Shown piece by piece: positions 23,458 through 34,546 of a stretch of DNA of 64,000 nucleotides. A program made the translations under genes and the position numbers. The DNA comes from Ahaetulla prasina (taxonomy: Eukaryota; Chordata; Lepidosauria; Squamata; Colubridae). Within the stretch, counting starts at the first letter, position 1; the number at the start of each line of letters is the position of its first letter. The stretch lies in contig NC_080540.1 of assembly GCF_028640845.1 (NCBI RefSeq), positions 260,536,458-260,600,457 of the forward strand, given 5' to 3'. Under the pieces are notes generated by a model that did not search any database, was not told the DNA's origin, and saw nothing but the letters and a program-made list of their open reading frames with translations.

Positions 23458-23626
23458 CAGGGGCGGGTTCCAAATCCTGTCACTACCAGTTCTCTCGTGC
23501 TTGCACATGCATGTGGCGCTTCTGTGCAGAAGCTTCTGCGCATATGCAGAAGCGGGTGGGCAAAGCCTTCCTCCCCCACCTCTACCGGTTTGCCTGATCC
23601 GGTGTGAACCATAGCAGCCACCACTG
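23458..23626. mobile_element. hAT-type MITE (169 bp)
   Basis: Begins CAGGGGCGGG and ends CCACCACTG. Flanked by ATTCCTTT and ATCCCTTT, a 7-of-8 match to an 8-bp target duplication, the hallmark of hAT elements. ACTACCAGTTCTC and CTACCGGTTTGCC inside are typical of the snake ACCGGTT MITE group, from memory. Confidence 0.75.
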
Positions 23627-24991
23627 ATCCCTTTCCTTGCAAAACAGCAACCTAGAGATAATCTTCCACTTTCATCCAGGAGACCAGTATTCCATTTTCA
23701 TCCAAAGCTACTGACCCAGGAGGGATACCAGGTTTAGCAGGAATACCGTTTTTTTGTCTTTATGTAAAATCATACCGTTCCTTATACCTGTATGTGAATA
23801 TAAGATCTTTCAATTATGTTCTCAGCCAGTCCCTAAACAGCAGGAGGCCATATGGAATTGTAACCATTTATACAGTAGTCACCTATTTCCAAGTCTCTTG
23901 ATATAATAAGATTTCAAATTGTGTAAAATTGTTCATGAATCTGGGGAACATAGATCTTATCATGCAATATTCCATGACAGCAGCATTACAGAGTTTTTTT
24001 TTCCTTAGTTACTTCCTCTGTGGATGATAGAGAGTCATATAAAGCCATACTAGGGAGCAGTTAGAAGTTGTTATGGACAGTAGGCAACTCAGTAAATGTA
24101 TGAGTGAGAAGTTAGATATGTAAAGATATTTTAGGTAAGTTGTCTGTCGGTTTCAGTCACTAACAGAATCAGTCCATTTGGTGCATTTGTGATGGTGCAA
24201 CAAGCTCAACTGGATGTAGTCATCAACAGCTGAGGTACAAATAACATTGTTCTCTGATAAATTGGAGTAAGAAGTTTCCTATAAAGCACAAAGAGCTATT
24301 AGAGATGTTGATGAGAATACTACTTTTCAACTTGTAAAAATAAAAGACAACTATGCCTAACCCGCATGCCCATTTGAATGATTTATACATCAAAATTAGT
24401 GCATTCATTATGTGCAAATGCCCACAGTACAATTATAAAGCAGACTGAGCTTAAATTGCCCTATTCATGTAGAATTTCCCCAAATGCATGCACAACACAT
24501 TGGGGATAACAATAGCCCTTCCTTGGCGACTTTAAGGTGATCTTCTACTTCTTACTTTATAGGAAAAAAGTCCTAATTGTTCTGTGGCTGCCATGAGGGA
24601 TTTTTAATTATCTATCTAACTAAGGATAAATTTTCTGAATGATGGAGAGGGAATTGCCTCAGCTTTGATGTTATCAGCAGAGCCTTTCTGGCTAAAGCTT
24701 GGCCTTGAATAAGAATGGCCACTATGGATACTTGATTGTTGCCTAGCAGCCTTGCAGAGTCATTTGCTTTTATCTTGTATGCTCTTTCCATTCCACTTTA
24801 TCTTTCTAGCTTCCAACAAGGAAAAAATACCAATGTCCTTGAAAACACAAAAAAGTGTTTATGGAACCTTCCCAGATAAACCCACATTCTCAAGAACATT
24901 AAGGGAAATGTGGCATATTTGAAGGTAGGGCTTGTCCTTGTAATTTTAGCATGGTTAGGTGGCCATTTGCTAAAAGAAACTCATGCCTTCT

Positions 24992-25127
24992 TACCTGTTT
25001 CCCCCCAAATAAGACATCCCCTGATAATAAGCCCAATCAGGCTTTTGAGCACCTGGCAATAAGGCCAAGCACTTATTTCAGGGTTCAAAAATATAAGACA
25101 GGGTCTTATTTTCGGGGAAACACAGTA
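24992..25127. mobile_element. TTTCCCC-ended MITE, copy 1
   Basis: About 136 bp. The ends CCTGTTTCCCCCCAAATAAGA and TCTTATTTTCGGGGAAACAC form inverted repeats, bounded by TA on both sides. The interior has CATCCCCTGATAATAAGCCC and ATTTCAGGGTTCAAAA, shared with the copy at 51125. Confidence 0.85.
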
Positions 25128-25735
25128 GTAGCAGTATGATGCTCCTCTAGAATACTTTGTGGAGTTGCCCCACTGTTGACACTGATGAATCAGGGGACTT
25201 TCTATCATTGTAGACACAACTTGCTGTATGAGAGATTTTAAGTTACAGCTTTTAATGTTAGCCATTAAAAGTTAATCATAGATGGATATTGTTAGTGCAG
25301 TCTGGAGGCAATTATTGACTACCACATCCATATCTAAGATTTGGGATCTAATTTTATTTTCTAGTTCAAGTTATAACTTTTCCCCTATCTTCATTTGGAA
25401 TGTATCTTCCAAAATAGTTAACTCTCCCAATCAAGTAAGGTATGATTACTGGTTGAATTACTGCAATTGACTTGAATTGTGGATTATTGCTGTTGCTATT
25501 GCTGTTACTAGAACACAGTAGACTTTTATGAATGAAGGTGCGTCCCAAGATAATGTTACAGCATCCAAACTGGGTCGGTCACTGGGATGAGAGGTTTTGT
25601 CTTCTGAGCTTTGGACTCCTGTTGGAGGCCATCTTCAGGGAACTTCTTTCTAGCAGAGTGTATGCTGTTATTATGTGATACTTATAGTGCCTGTTGTAAG
25701 TGGCTTTTTAGATTTGATAGGGATGTAGCTGGCTG

Positions 25736-26590
25736 TCGGAGGCGAGTTATTGGCCCCAAAGGATAGGGTGCGCAACTTAGGTGTCCTCCTGGATGATCGG
25801 CTGTCGTTTGAAGATCATTTGACGGCCGTCTCCAGGAGGGCTTTCCACCAGGTTCGCCTGGTTAGGCAGTTGCGCCCCTTCCTTGATCGGGATGCCTTAT
25901 GCACAGTCAGTCATGCGCTCGTTACCTCTCGCTTGGATTACTGTAATGCTCTCTACATGGGGCTCCCCTTGAAGTGCACTCGGAGGCTTCAGTTAGTCCA
26001 GAATGCAGCTGCGCGGGTGATAGAGGGAGCTACGCGTAGCTCCCATGTAACACCGCTCCTGCGCAGACTGCACTGGCTGCCTGTGGCCTTCCGAGTGCAC
26101 TTTAAGGTGTTGGTTACGACCTTTAAAGCGCTCCATGGCTTAGGACCTGGGTACTTACGGGACCGCCTTCTGTTACCACATGCCTCCCACCGACCCGTAC
26201 GCTCCCATAGAGAGGGACTTCTCAGGGTGCCGTCCGCCAGACAATGCCGGCTGGCGGCCCCCAGGGCAAGGGCCTTCTCTGTGGGGGCTCCCACACTCTG
26301 GAACGAGCTTCCCCCGGGTTTACGTCAAATACCTGACCTTCGGACATTCCGTCGCGAACTGAAGACACATCTCTTTATCCGCGCGGGGCTGGCTTAAATT
26401 GGATTTTTAATGTGAAATTTTATGAATTTTTAAACGGGGTTTTTAGTTTATGGTAATTTTAATTTCAGGCTAATTTTAAATAAGTTTTTTAAATGGTATT
26501 TTAACCTGTATATTGTATTGTTGGTTTTATCTTGCCTGTACACCGCCCTGAGTCCTTCGGGAGAAGGGCGGTATAAAAATCAAATAAATA
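25736..26590 (+). mobile_element. L2-type LINE, 3' portion with open frame
   Basis: Open for 215 codons (25750-26397) without a frameshift. This is the C-terminal end of an L2-clade reverse-transcriptase polyprotein: LGVLLDDRLSFEDH, HALVTSRLDYCNALYMGLP, LQLVQNAAARVI, HVTPLLRRLHWLPV, FKVLVTTFKALHGLGPGYL, and LWNELPPGLR...FRRELKTHLF before the stop. The 3' UTR ends with a hairpin (CCGCCCTGAGTCCTTCGG and GAGAAGGGCGGTATAAAAAT) and an (AAT)n tail. The copy is 5'-truncated and lacks the catalytic YXDD motif. Its intact frame suggests a recent insertion. Confidence 0.92.
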
Positions 26591-26752
26591 ATAATAATAA
26601 TAATGTGTTGATGTCTGGCTTTTAAGTCATTAGCTGTTGTTTGCTTCTGCTGTCCAGCCCTCACCTTCTAAAGACTTGAAAAGGCTGGTGGTAAATCAGC
26701 ACTTCTGTTGATTGACCTATTTCCCAGACTTCACTCACTTCCCTGGCTGTTT

Positions 26753-26815
26753 GGTTTTTTTTTTTTGAATTTATATCCCGCCCTTCTCTGAAGACTCAGG
26801 GCAGCTTACAATGTT
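26753..26815 (-). mobile_element. SINE/LINE 3' tail fragment (- strand)
   Basis: A poly-T run followed by TATATCCCGCCCTTCTCTGA and GACTCAGGGCAGCTTACA, the reverse complement of the SINE tail seen at 34547-34817. Confidence 0.8.
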
Positions 26816-29222
26816 AATCATTGTGCCTGCTTGTCTTAGTAGCTGCAAAATTGAATGTGTGTCCTTGTTCATTGCAGTGTGAGGCTACCAATAAGTTCAA
26901 GTCTCTTCGTCTGACTGGTTGCTTATGTTCTTGCAATTGGGTGGTTAGCTTCGCTATCCTACATGTCACAGAGGCAATCCATGCAGAGGATTTGATACAT
27001 TACATTTGAAGTATCTTCCACTTCCAAGTGATCTTTACAGTGCATAATTTGTCCTAGTATGGTAGGCTCTGGGAGGTGTGTGATGCCCATTTGCAGATCT
27101 TGGAAGCTGCATTCTACAGCTTCCGAAATGTTTTTGATGTATGGCAGGGTATGCCATGCAGTTGATCTTGTACCTTGTTTCTTCCTTTTTCTCCAGTCTT
27201 TCTGCCTGGAGGAGGTTGAGGAAAAAAGCGAATTCTGTAGTTAAACTCTCCTTTACTTGACCCTCTCATTCCCACCCACCCCAAATGGAGAGATTAGGAA
27301 AGAAGAAATTTCAAGAGAGTAAGTATTGTCCAATGCAATAATGCCAGTGGTGAGAGATGGTCAGGCAATGGAGAGATTGCCTATAGAAATTACTTGATTT
27401 TTTTTCTCCCTGACCTCCCTCACAGAGCAGAACAATAGAGACAAAGGGATTTCAAGAGAGTAAGGTATTTGCATAACTTGCCTGTGGCTCCCAACCTTGG
27501 GCTGTGGTTCAATTACATAGTTTTCAATGTGTGCAATCAGGCACTCAAGCATTTCAAACATTGGAGGAGTGGTTAAGAAGCAAACAAAACCAGAGGTGTG
27601 AAACTGGCTAGTCTTGTCTCTTTCCAACCAATAAGCACAATTGAAGCCATGTGATTTCTCATTTAATGACTGCTTTGAATAGCGGCAGAGTTGCTTCTCC
27701 CAATTGGAGCCATTAAGCAATGGCTATCTGCATCAGTTGATGCCTGTTTGTGGTACTCCTTTTTTTTAATTGCAGGCTTATTCAGATTAACTGGGAACCA
27801 TACCTATGAGCCCTAGACCAATGCTTCCTGCCAAATCTGCTACAGTTTTAAAAAACCCTAATGCAAGTTTTGTGCCTAGATTTTCCTTGGCTCCTCCTCT
27901 TGTTCCCTTACCTTTTGTAATATTTCTAGACAAATTAATCAGAGAAGAAGAAATAGTAAAAGTACAATCTTACAGTACTTCAACTCTGTACACCTTAGCT
28001 ACCTAAACTACGTTAAGAACTGCAAGGTGCTAGAATTGGCCAAAGCAAGAGAGAAAATTGGCCCCTTCTACCAGTTCTGAAAATGGCCCTGGAAAGGTTA
28101 AAAAAAAATCCTGTCTCAAGTGAGCAGGTAATAGGAGAGAGAATAAGTTATAGGCAGGTATTTCTAAGTGTTAAGAATTATGGGTTCAGAGAAGGCAATT
28201 CATCCATTATACAGAGAAATTATCAGAGAATGTGAAAGAAGAAAGGATATGTTTTCTCTTTTCTATGCTGACCATACTACTACCCCCTAATGATATATTA
28301 AGCTGCCTTATATCAGCTTGCTTGTTCATTTATCTGTGCTGTCTCTTCTTACTGATAGCAATTCACAAGAGTGTCAGGCAGCTACATCATCTATTATCTG
28401 ATCCTTTAAAGCAGTGATAAGCAACATTTTTAGGAGACAAAAATCTGTTCCAGCATTGGATGTTGCCATTTCATGTACCTACACATGACTAAATATATTT
28501 TTTCTCTAAATTTACAGAATAGTTAGGAGTTACTTTATTTTTAAAATTGTATTATGCTTCCTTTTTGTTGGAGGGTCAAATCCAATAGCACTGATTCTTT
28601 AGCACATTATCATTTATTGACCACAAGGGAAAACTGAGTGTAGCTAAAGAATTAAGGATTTCCTATGTGTATACACTTTGTCTATCACTGTGCATGCTCT
28701 TGTCCAAGGGATTCTTAACCTGAGGTCAATTCCTTCTGCTTTTATTTCCAGACACATACCAGATTAATAACATGCTCTTTTACTCTCTCTGGTAAATACA
28801 ATTGACTACATGCTAAACTTTGTATATTCATACAATATATTCTGTGGAAATAAATCTCCTTTCTGATATAGGTATTAAACCTGCCTGTTCGTTTAACCAA
28901 TTTCTAAGGGCACATTTAATCCTTGGTCAGATCAGATTCCTACTCTCAAGAATGCTCAAACTGCACACACAGCACAGTTTCTGACTGTTCCTTACAGTTC
29001 CCTTACCATTTTGGGGTAATTTTTACCTCAAAATAAAATAATATATTCTCAATAATTATAGACAAACGTTTCAGGCACCTCATAAAAGAAATCTGGATAT
29101 ATTGTTTTTGTCTGCAACTCTTGTTACAAAATTATTAGCTGGCTCTTATTTCAGGACAACTAAAAGCTTGAACAAAACTATTTTTGTTAAGATCTAAGTA
29201 TACACACATATACTCACATAAA

Positions 29223-29223
<1 letters not shown>

Positions 29224-29254
<31 letters not shown>
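29224..29254. repeat. (CA)n microsatellite
   Basis: About fifteen uninterrupted CA units. Confidence 0.95.
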
Positions 29255-29257
<3 letters not shown>

Positions 29258-29609
29258 GTAAGTACATAAACCACACACATGCACAAAGTATATGTATGAC
29301 AACGAATGCTCACAATCTTAAACTGATTGGGTTAACAGAAGCTATTCTAATTTATTCCATTCCATATTTTTTTTTAAAATCGAGCTACTTGACATCTCCG
29401 CTTTTGAAATGGCATATACAGTATAACTATATGAGTTTACATTTTATTATTTTGTAATTTTAAACACAACACAATATACTATATAGTTTGTTTGTTTGTT
29501 TGTATTAATTTTTTATCCTGCCTTATTTTTGTTTAACTCAAGGAAGTGAGTTTAGTTTTAATTCCTAGAAACAGTCTGGCTATAGTGGTATTTGAATAGA
29601 TACTGAAAA

Positions 29610-29719
29610 AATAAATGCGGGAGGCGGGATGCATAGAATTATGGGTGTGGGCACATGCACGCACGACACCCCCTCCCCCCACTTTTGGCACACAATGGCA
29701 AAAAGGTTAGCCATCACTG
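29610..29719. mobile_element. hAT-type MITE, right end only
   Basis: ACTTTTGGCACACAATGGCA followed by AAAAAGGTTAGCCATCACTG is the right terminus of the CAGTGATGGCGAACC family found complete at 31027. The left end is missing. Confidence 0.65.
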
Positions 29720-29849
29720 TCCTAGATTCATGACACCTGTTCAAGGAGCAGGTAGCAGTTGTGGCTAGGAGACCCTTTACAGAACTTTGTGGCTAAAATA
29801 GCCTTTTCAGAACTTTCAGAAAATTGCACCTTTTCCTGAATCCCGAGGA

Positions 29850-30165
29850 AATGCACTCAGTCATTCATACTGTGGTTATCCCTCATCTGGATTATTGCAA
29901 TAATAATGATTCTTGGGGTTATATTTGAAGAACATTAGAAAACCCCAACTGGTCTGGAATGCAGGGATACAGCCAACTGGCAGAATCAGATTTTAAAGGT
30001 TTTATGGAAGGCCAAGAGGATGAGATGGATCTCACTTGGAAAGGTACTTTTCAGAGGGGAGAAGCCACAGCAGAAAAAGGCTTTTCTCCTGGACTCCACA
30101 GCTGGAATTCCTTGGCTGACAAGGTCTGCAGGATGCCCTTTCTGCCAGCATGAGTAGAGCAGGTG
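29850..30165 (+). mobile_element. Decayed L2-type LINE relic
   Basis: Interrupted frames retain HTVVIPHLDYCNN, then LVWNAG-like sequence in another frame, and EKGFSPGLHSWNSLADKV. These parallel LVTSRLDYCNA, LVQNAAA and AFSVGAPTLWNELP of the open copy at 25750-26397. Confidence 0.65.
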
Positions 30166-30453
30166 AAGCCCATCGGGGTGAGAACGTTTCTCAGGTAGCT
30201 TGGATCTATGGATCTCTTGAGTAAAAGCATTTCTTCTAAAAAGAAATTAAAGTATGCATACTGAAATTGAGACAAAATTACGATAAGTAATTAAGAATTA
30301 AGGAAGGTTTTATTGACTAGGATTTAATCCTAATTGATTGATTGATTAGGATTGAGTTGAATGGGAATGCTCCTGTGGAGTTGGGGGGGGGGCTTTCATA
30401 GTTTAGTTGTATTTCTGCAAACTTGAAAATTCCTCAAAGAGATGATATCTTGC

Positions 30454-30542
30454 TCTTGTTTCTTAATTACTCAATTGAGACAAAATTAAGTAATTAACTT
30501 AATTACTTAATTTTGTCTCAGTTGAGTAATTAAGAAACAAGA
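30454..30542. repeat. 89-bp near-perfect palindrome upstream of exon 9
   Basis: The left arm TCTTGTTTCTTAATTACTCA continues ATTGAGACAAAATTAAGTAA, and the right arm is its reverse complement with one clear mismatch, leaving almost no loop. Part of the same unit (TTGAGACAAAATTA) recurs singly near 30268. An outer inverted pair (GGATTTAATCCTAATTGATT near 30320, GGATTAAATCCTAATCAACC near 30597) encloses it. The exon 9 acceptor lies about 165 bp downstream. Confidence 0.9.
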
Positions 30543-30706
30543 AAAATGGAAAGAAAAATAGGGGGTAATGGACTCTTGGATGCTTAGTGATTATTTGGAT
30601 TAAATCCTAATCAACCATAGTTCTGTAGAATATATGGACATACTAGAACTTTTATTATATGCCTTTTTCTTTTTCTTTCTTTTCTTTTTCTTTTCTCTTC
30701 TTCCAG

Positions 30707-30895
30707 AATCTGAATTGTCTAAAAGTAATGAACAAAGTACTTGCTTAGACATGAAAGAGAACAATGAAATCAATCTAGCTGAAGCAATATTTACAGTATT
30801 ATCTTATTGCACTTTATCTCCCAAATCTCTTGGTGATGCCCTTCAGAATTACATGGAAAAAGAACACATGTGGGATTTCTTACATAATATATCAG
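30707..30895 (+). CDS. KIAA0825: KIAA0825 orthologue, internal exon (window exon 9)
   Basis: It follows a long CT-rich tract and TTCCAG. Two bases complete Lys, then SELSKSNEQS, LAEAIFTVLSYCTLSPKSL, ALQNYMEKEHMWDFLHNIS, ending with one base (outgoing phase 1, 189 bp). EAIF--L--C--SP, YME-E--WDFL-NI are family motifs. To read on into VSSCSE of the next exon the donor must be CAG|GCATGT, a GC donor. The GT four bases later gives a stop immediately after the junction. Confidence 0.91.
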
Positions 30896-31026
30896 GCATG
30901 TATAATGTAATAAAATATATCTTGAATATTATATACTCAGTTTTCTTGGTTTACAAGATGTATTAAAACATAGATCTTAGATTATTCAATAATACAAGCG
31001 TTCTCTTTCCTTCCAAGATGCTATGG

Positions 31027-31321
31027 CAGTGATGGCGAACCTTTTCGGCACCGAGTGCCCAAACCAGAACGCGTTTGCACGTTCTTGTGCTGGAGGGCCA
31101 AAAACCCAAAGTAGCTAGCCGGTGCACGCATGCCTGTTTTCTGGCCAGTTTTCTGGCTTTTTTCAGGCCGTTTTCTGGAGCTCCGGCACCCGCAAAGACC
31201 AGCTGGCCAGCGCGCATGTGTGCGCCAAAAACCAGGAGAGCAGTTGGCAATGGTGCGCGTGCCCACAGAGAGGGTTCTGTGTGCCACCTCTGGCATGTGA
31301 TCCATAGGTTCGCCATCATGG
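31027..31321. mobile_element. hAT-type MITE with perfect 8-bp duplication (295 bp)
   Basis: Begins CAGTGATGGCGAACCTTTTC and ends CATAGGTTCGCCATCATGG, flanked by identical TGCTATGG at 31019-31026 and 31322-31329. The 8-bp duplication and CAG start fit hAT. The interior is GC- and CpG-rich with no transposase; the overlapping open frames on both strands come from base composition. Confidence 0.93.
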
Positions 31322-31478
31322 TGCTATGGTATAGTAATTAGGGCAAGGTAGTGTTTTAGACCTGAGTTGATACTGTTGAATATTACATTTGTTTTCATCA
31401 GTGAAAACAATTTGATATATAAAATATTAATTCTGCAAGAATTAATGTGGCATTTGGACAGTAACATTATTTCTCAGA

Positions 31479-31612
31479 ACATTATTTATTTATTTATTTT
31501 ATTAGATTTTTATACCGCCCTTCTCCCGAAGGACTCAGGGCGGTGTACAGCCAAATTATAAAATCACACAATATACAAATTAAAACAGAAACTTAAAACC
31601 AAGCATATTACA
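31479..31612 (-). mobile_element. L2-type LINE 3' end (- strand)
   Basis: (TTTA)n, then ATACCGCCCTTCTCCCGAAG and GACTCAGGGCGGTGTACAG. This is the reverse complement of the 3' hairpin of the L2 copy at 25736-26590, including the CCGAAGGACTC loop. Confidence 0.88.
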
Positions 31613-32500
31613 TAAATGGCATTTAATTTCTGTCTTTGAGATATTTTGAAATACTACAGAAATTATTTCCTACTCATCTTGATATGTAGCACCCCTTGGC
31701 ATTTTCAATTTGAACTTCATTTCAGGGATAAACTATATGAAACATTAATCATGTAGTTTGTCCTCAAGTGCAGGGCAGTTTTTTTCACAAATAACTGTCA
31801 CAGTGGGATGGATTGGGACACTAGCAGGGGAGAACTTTAACTCTTTGTTCTTCTGCAGTTCTCTCAGATTCACCCCATGTCTGAGTTTTAACTTTTCATT
31901 TATGTCAGAGAAGCTTACATAACTTCTTTTTCAGTAAAATAGTATATTCTAGTCCCATAAGATTTGGGATTGTGAGGCTGAGAGAACAAAGTCAGTCTGG
32001 TGGTCTGGAACAAGTATCAGGTACTTTTTTTTTTTTTTTACAAATGTGCTTTATATTTAATTTTTTGAACTTTTCCTTTTTTTAGCCTCTTACCAAATAT
32101 CTCAAGAGAATGACAATACGATGATGATAATAATAGACATTATTTTTCTAAATGTATGTCTACCAAAAATATTTAACAGTTGAACCAGTCATAGAAGCAT
32201 TTTTAAATTTCAAACAGACAAACAAATAAGCAAACAAACTAACGAACAAACAAAAGAAGTATTGTGTTGGATGCTCGTGGTAATCATTTTTATTTTTTCC
32301 TTTAAAGTATTCTACTGAGAAAAATAAATATTTAAAGTTACAATAATTATGCCATACAGAAATTTAGTTCCGTGGGTTCTGTTTATGATAAGAATCTAGC
32401 ATTAAAAACCAAATGAAACTTTATAAAAATCCTAATATTGAAATTTACTCAACCCTGAGTTTACTTGTTTCACTACCATCAATGTGTTTTGTTTCTATAG

Positions 32501-32734
32501 TTTCTAGTTGCAGTGAGTCAGAGCCAGAAGTTGTCAAATGTTTGAAATCGACTTTGATTAATTCAGTTAATGGAACAGTAAAGGAGGTAATCTCTTTGAT
32601 GCATTCATGGGAAGCAACAGAGAAATATGGTACCTATCTGCCTAATAAAACTGTTCCTGAAAGTTTGCTGAGTACAGTTCCAAAGGAATGGAATTACATT
32701 TATAAAGATGTAAAAACAGAAGAATCTGGGAAAT
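32501..32734 (+). CDS. KIAA0825: KIAA0825 orthologue, internal exon (window exon 10)
   Basis: After TTTCTATAG two bases complete Val, then SSCSESEPEVVKCLKSTLIN, GTVKEVISLMHSWEA, and VPESLLSTVPKEWNYIYKDV to ESGK, ending with one base at AAAT|GTAAGT. The length is 234 bp, phase 1 on both sides. E-EV---L, D/GTV--IVS-M and the LL-SVPKEWNY block are the conserved anchors. The local open frame begins at an ATG in the intron, upstream of the real exon start. Confidence 0.93.
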
Positions 32735-33998
32735 GTAAGTATCTTTACTTAAACCTGTCAAAATATTAATTAACCATTTAATGAGAATAAGTAAAAATTT
32801 TCGATCATGAATATCTTGGTAACCATGTTATTGTGTTTTTTTTATTTATTAATAGAATAGTTGACTTATTTTTTTTAGAAAGTTAATGGAAAAATAGGTA
32901 TAATTTTAATAAAGAGGATGCAGCAAAGTAAATCATGTTCAGAGGGGAGGAAGAAAGAGTTCTTTACAACTGAATATTGTGACATTTTTCCTAGAATTCT
33001 CTGTTGTAGTTGAGCTCCATCATTTCTGGACTAAAGAACTACTTTTACTCTCAGTATGTTGAGTTGCTCTATCTGTTCTATTGTAGGAGTTAATGACAGT
33101 TATTAAATGTTTGTAATTCACTTAAATGGATGTGTTAAAAATATTGGAGAACATGCTAAACCATAAAGCACAGTTAAATAAAAGCATTTAAAATGTTTTG
33201 GGAATGTAGTGTAAAGTAGAAGCAATATGTACTCTTAGAATTAGTAATGTAATTGAATGAATGTTTGTAACTAGGTTAGACAGAATAAGAAGTATTTTTT
33301 TCAATACAATCCTTGCAGCAAATGAAATATGCCTCCAAGTACACTTATAGACTATCTTGTATTCATATTGCTGTAAGTTGCATTTGCTTCCAGGCAACCA
33401 GAAAAAGTATGTCAATGAGCTGAGTGGCTACAAAAATTTAATAAACAAATAAACTAATGATATTGGCTGTTGTGAATTTGTAACACTTTCAGCAGCACGA
33501 GATGGATACACTATTGAAAAAATATGATATGGCCTATTGAAAGGAAAGAATTTGCTTTTACAAGATTTGCACACACATGATAAAAAAATCATTAATTTTA
33601 CTGTTCTGTAAATATTGTACACTGGAGCGTTATTGAAAAAAAACTACAGTAAAACGTGTCCTGTCATGAGAGCTAACTAGATAATCCAGTCTAAACATCT
33701 GAATTTATGAAGAGCAGATTAATCTTTCTAGGAAAGAATAAAATAAAAATAAAAACACATTTCAAATTGGCCTCTTGTTCACATGCAGTGCCTAGTCTAT
33801 ATCAGATTTTATCTGCATGGTTGAAGCAATAGTGATCAGGTTGGCTCAGTCTCATAAGCCATAAAGGACAGGTGAGTGAGAGAAATGTGTGACAGACACA
33901 ATTAAATTAAATTAATTTACATTAATTTTATAGATTGTGACTCATTGTAAAATAAAACTGTTTAATCTAAATTATATCTGGCTTCATTTTTCTTTTAG
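32735..33998. other. KIAA0825 intron (1,264 bp)
   Basis: AT-rich; nothing recognised. There is a short TAAATTAAATTAATTT run near 33903. Confidence 0.6.
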
Positions 33999-34407
33999 GT
34001 TTCACAAGGCTTGCTGCTCAAGTTCTATCTATTGTAATCAGCAAGTTACCTTCTGTAATAGCATGTTTGCCATCCCCAATTAAATATTTCTTTTTAATAT
34101 CTGATGAAAAAATAGCAGAAAATTTTATTGAATCAGAGAAATATGGTTTTCTTGTCAAGACTTTGATTATAATTATATGTCAGATATTTGAAGATGGAAA
34201 CATCACAGAACTTTTAACGGGTGCAATTCTTGACAGATGGAGCAAAGAAAAGCTCAGTTTAGTTTGCATATGTTTGGAAACTATTATAGGAAAAAAGAAA
34301 AAGAATCCTAAACAAATAATTCATAAGATAATTCAGAGCATTGAACAGGAGAAGCCAAACTGGATTGAAAAGCAACTAGTAAAAGCAAAAAAACTGAGCA
34401 CAGAATG
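33999..34407 (+). CDS. KIAA0825: KIAA0825 orthologue, internal exon (window exon 11, longest)
   Basis: Longest exon (409 bp). After TTCTTTTAG it completes Cys and reads [75 protein letters not shown], a Lys-rich stretch, [16 protein letters not shown] and KAKKLSTE, ending with two bases at TG|GTAAGA. This is the best-conserved region of the protein: the family shares [20 protein letters not shown] and IQSIEQ-KPNWIE-QL almost unchanged. Several helices are hydrophobic, but no clear signal peptide or transmembrane segment is evident. Confidence 0.96.
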
Positions 34408-34546
34408 GTAAGAAACATTTTTCTTTTTTGTTCTTGTTACTACTACTGCTGCTGCTGTTGCTTAAGTATAGTTCATGTTCAAATAGTTTATAATAAATAG
34501 TTAATTTTAATTAATTATAATAAAATTAATTATCATAATAATTATT

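Larger units (their letters stand above)
19136..30706. other. KIAA0825 intron (11,571 bp)
   Basis: Holds a CR1 3' end on the - strand (20258-20332), a fold-back DNA element (20514-21220), a hAT-type MITE (23458-23626), a TTTCCCC-ended MITE (24992-25127), an L2 3' portion (25736-26590), a SINE tail (26753-26815), a (CA)n tract (29224-29254), a MITE right end (about 29610-29719), an old L2 relic (29850-30165) and the 30454-30542 palindrome. I recognise little in 21221-23457 or 26816-29220. Confidence 0.6.
30896..32500. other. KIAA0825 GC-AG intron (1,605 bp)
   Basis: Begins GCATGTATAA and ends TTTCTATAG. It contains a hAT-type MITE with perfect 8-bp duplications (31027-31321), a LINE 3' end on the - strand (31479-31612), a poly-T run near 32026-32039 and (AAAC)n-like sequence near 32216-32255. 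Confidence 0.75.
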
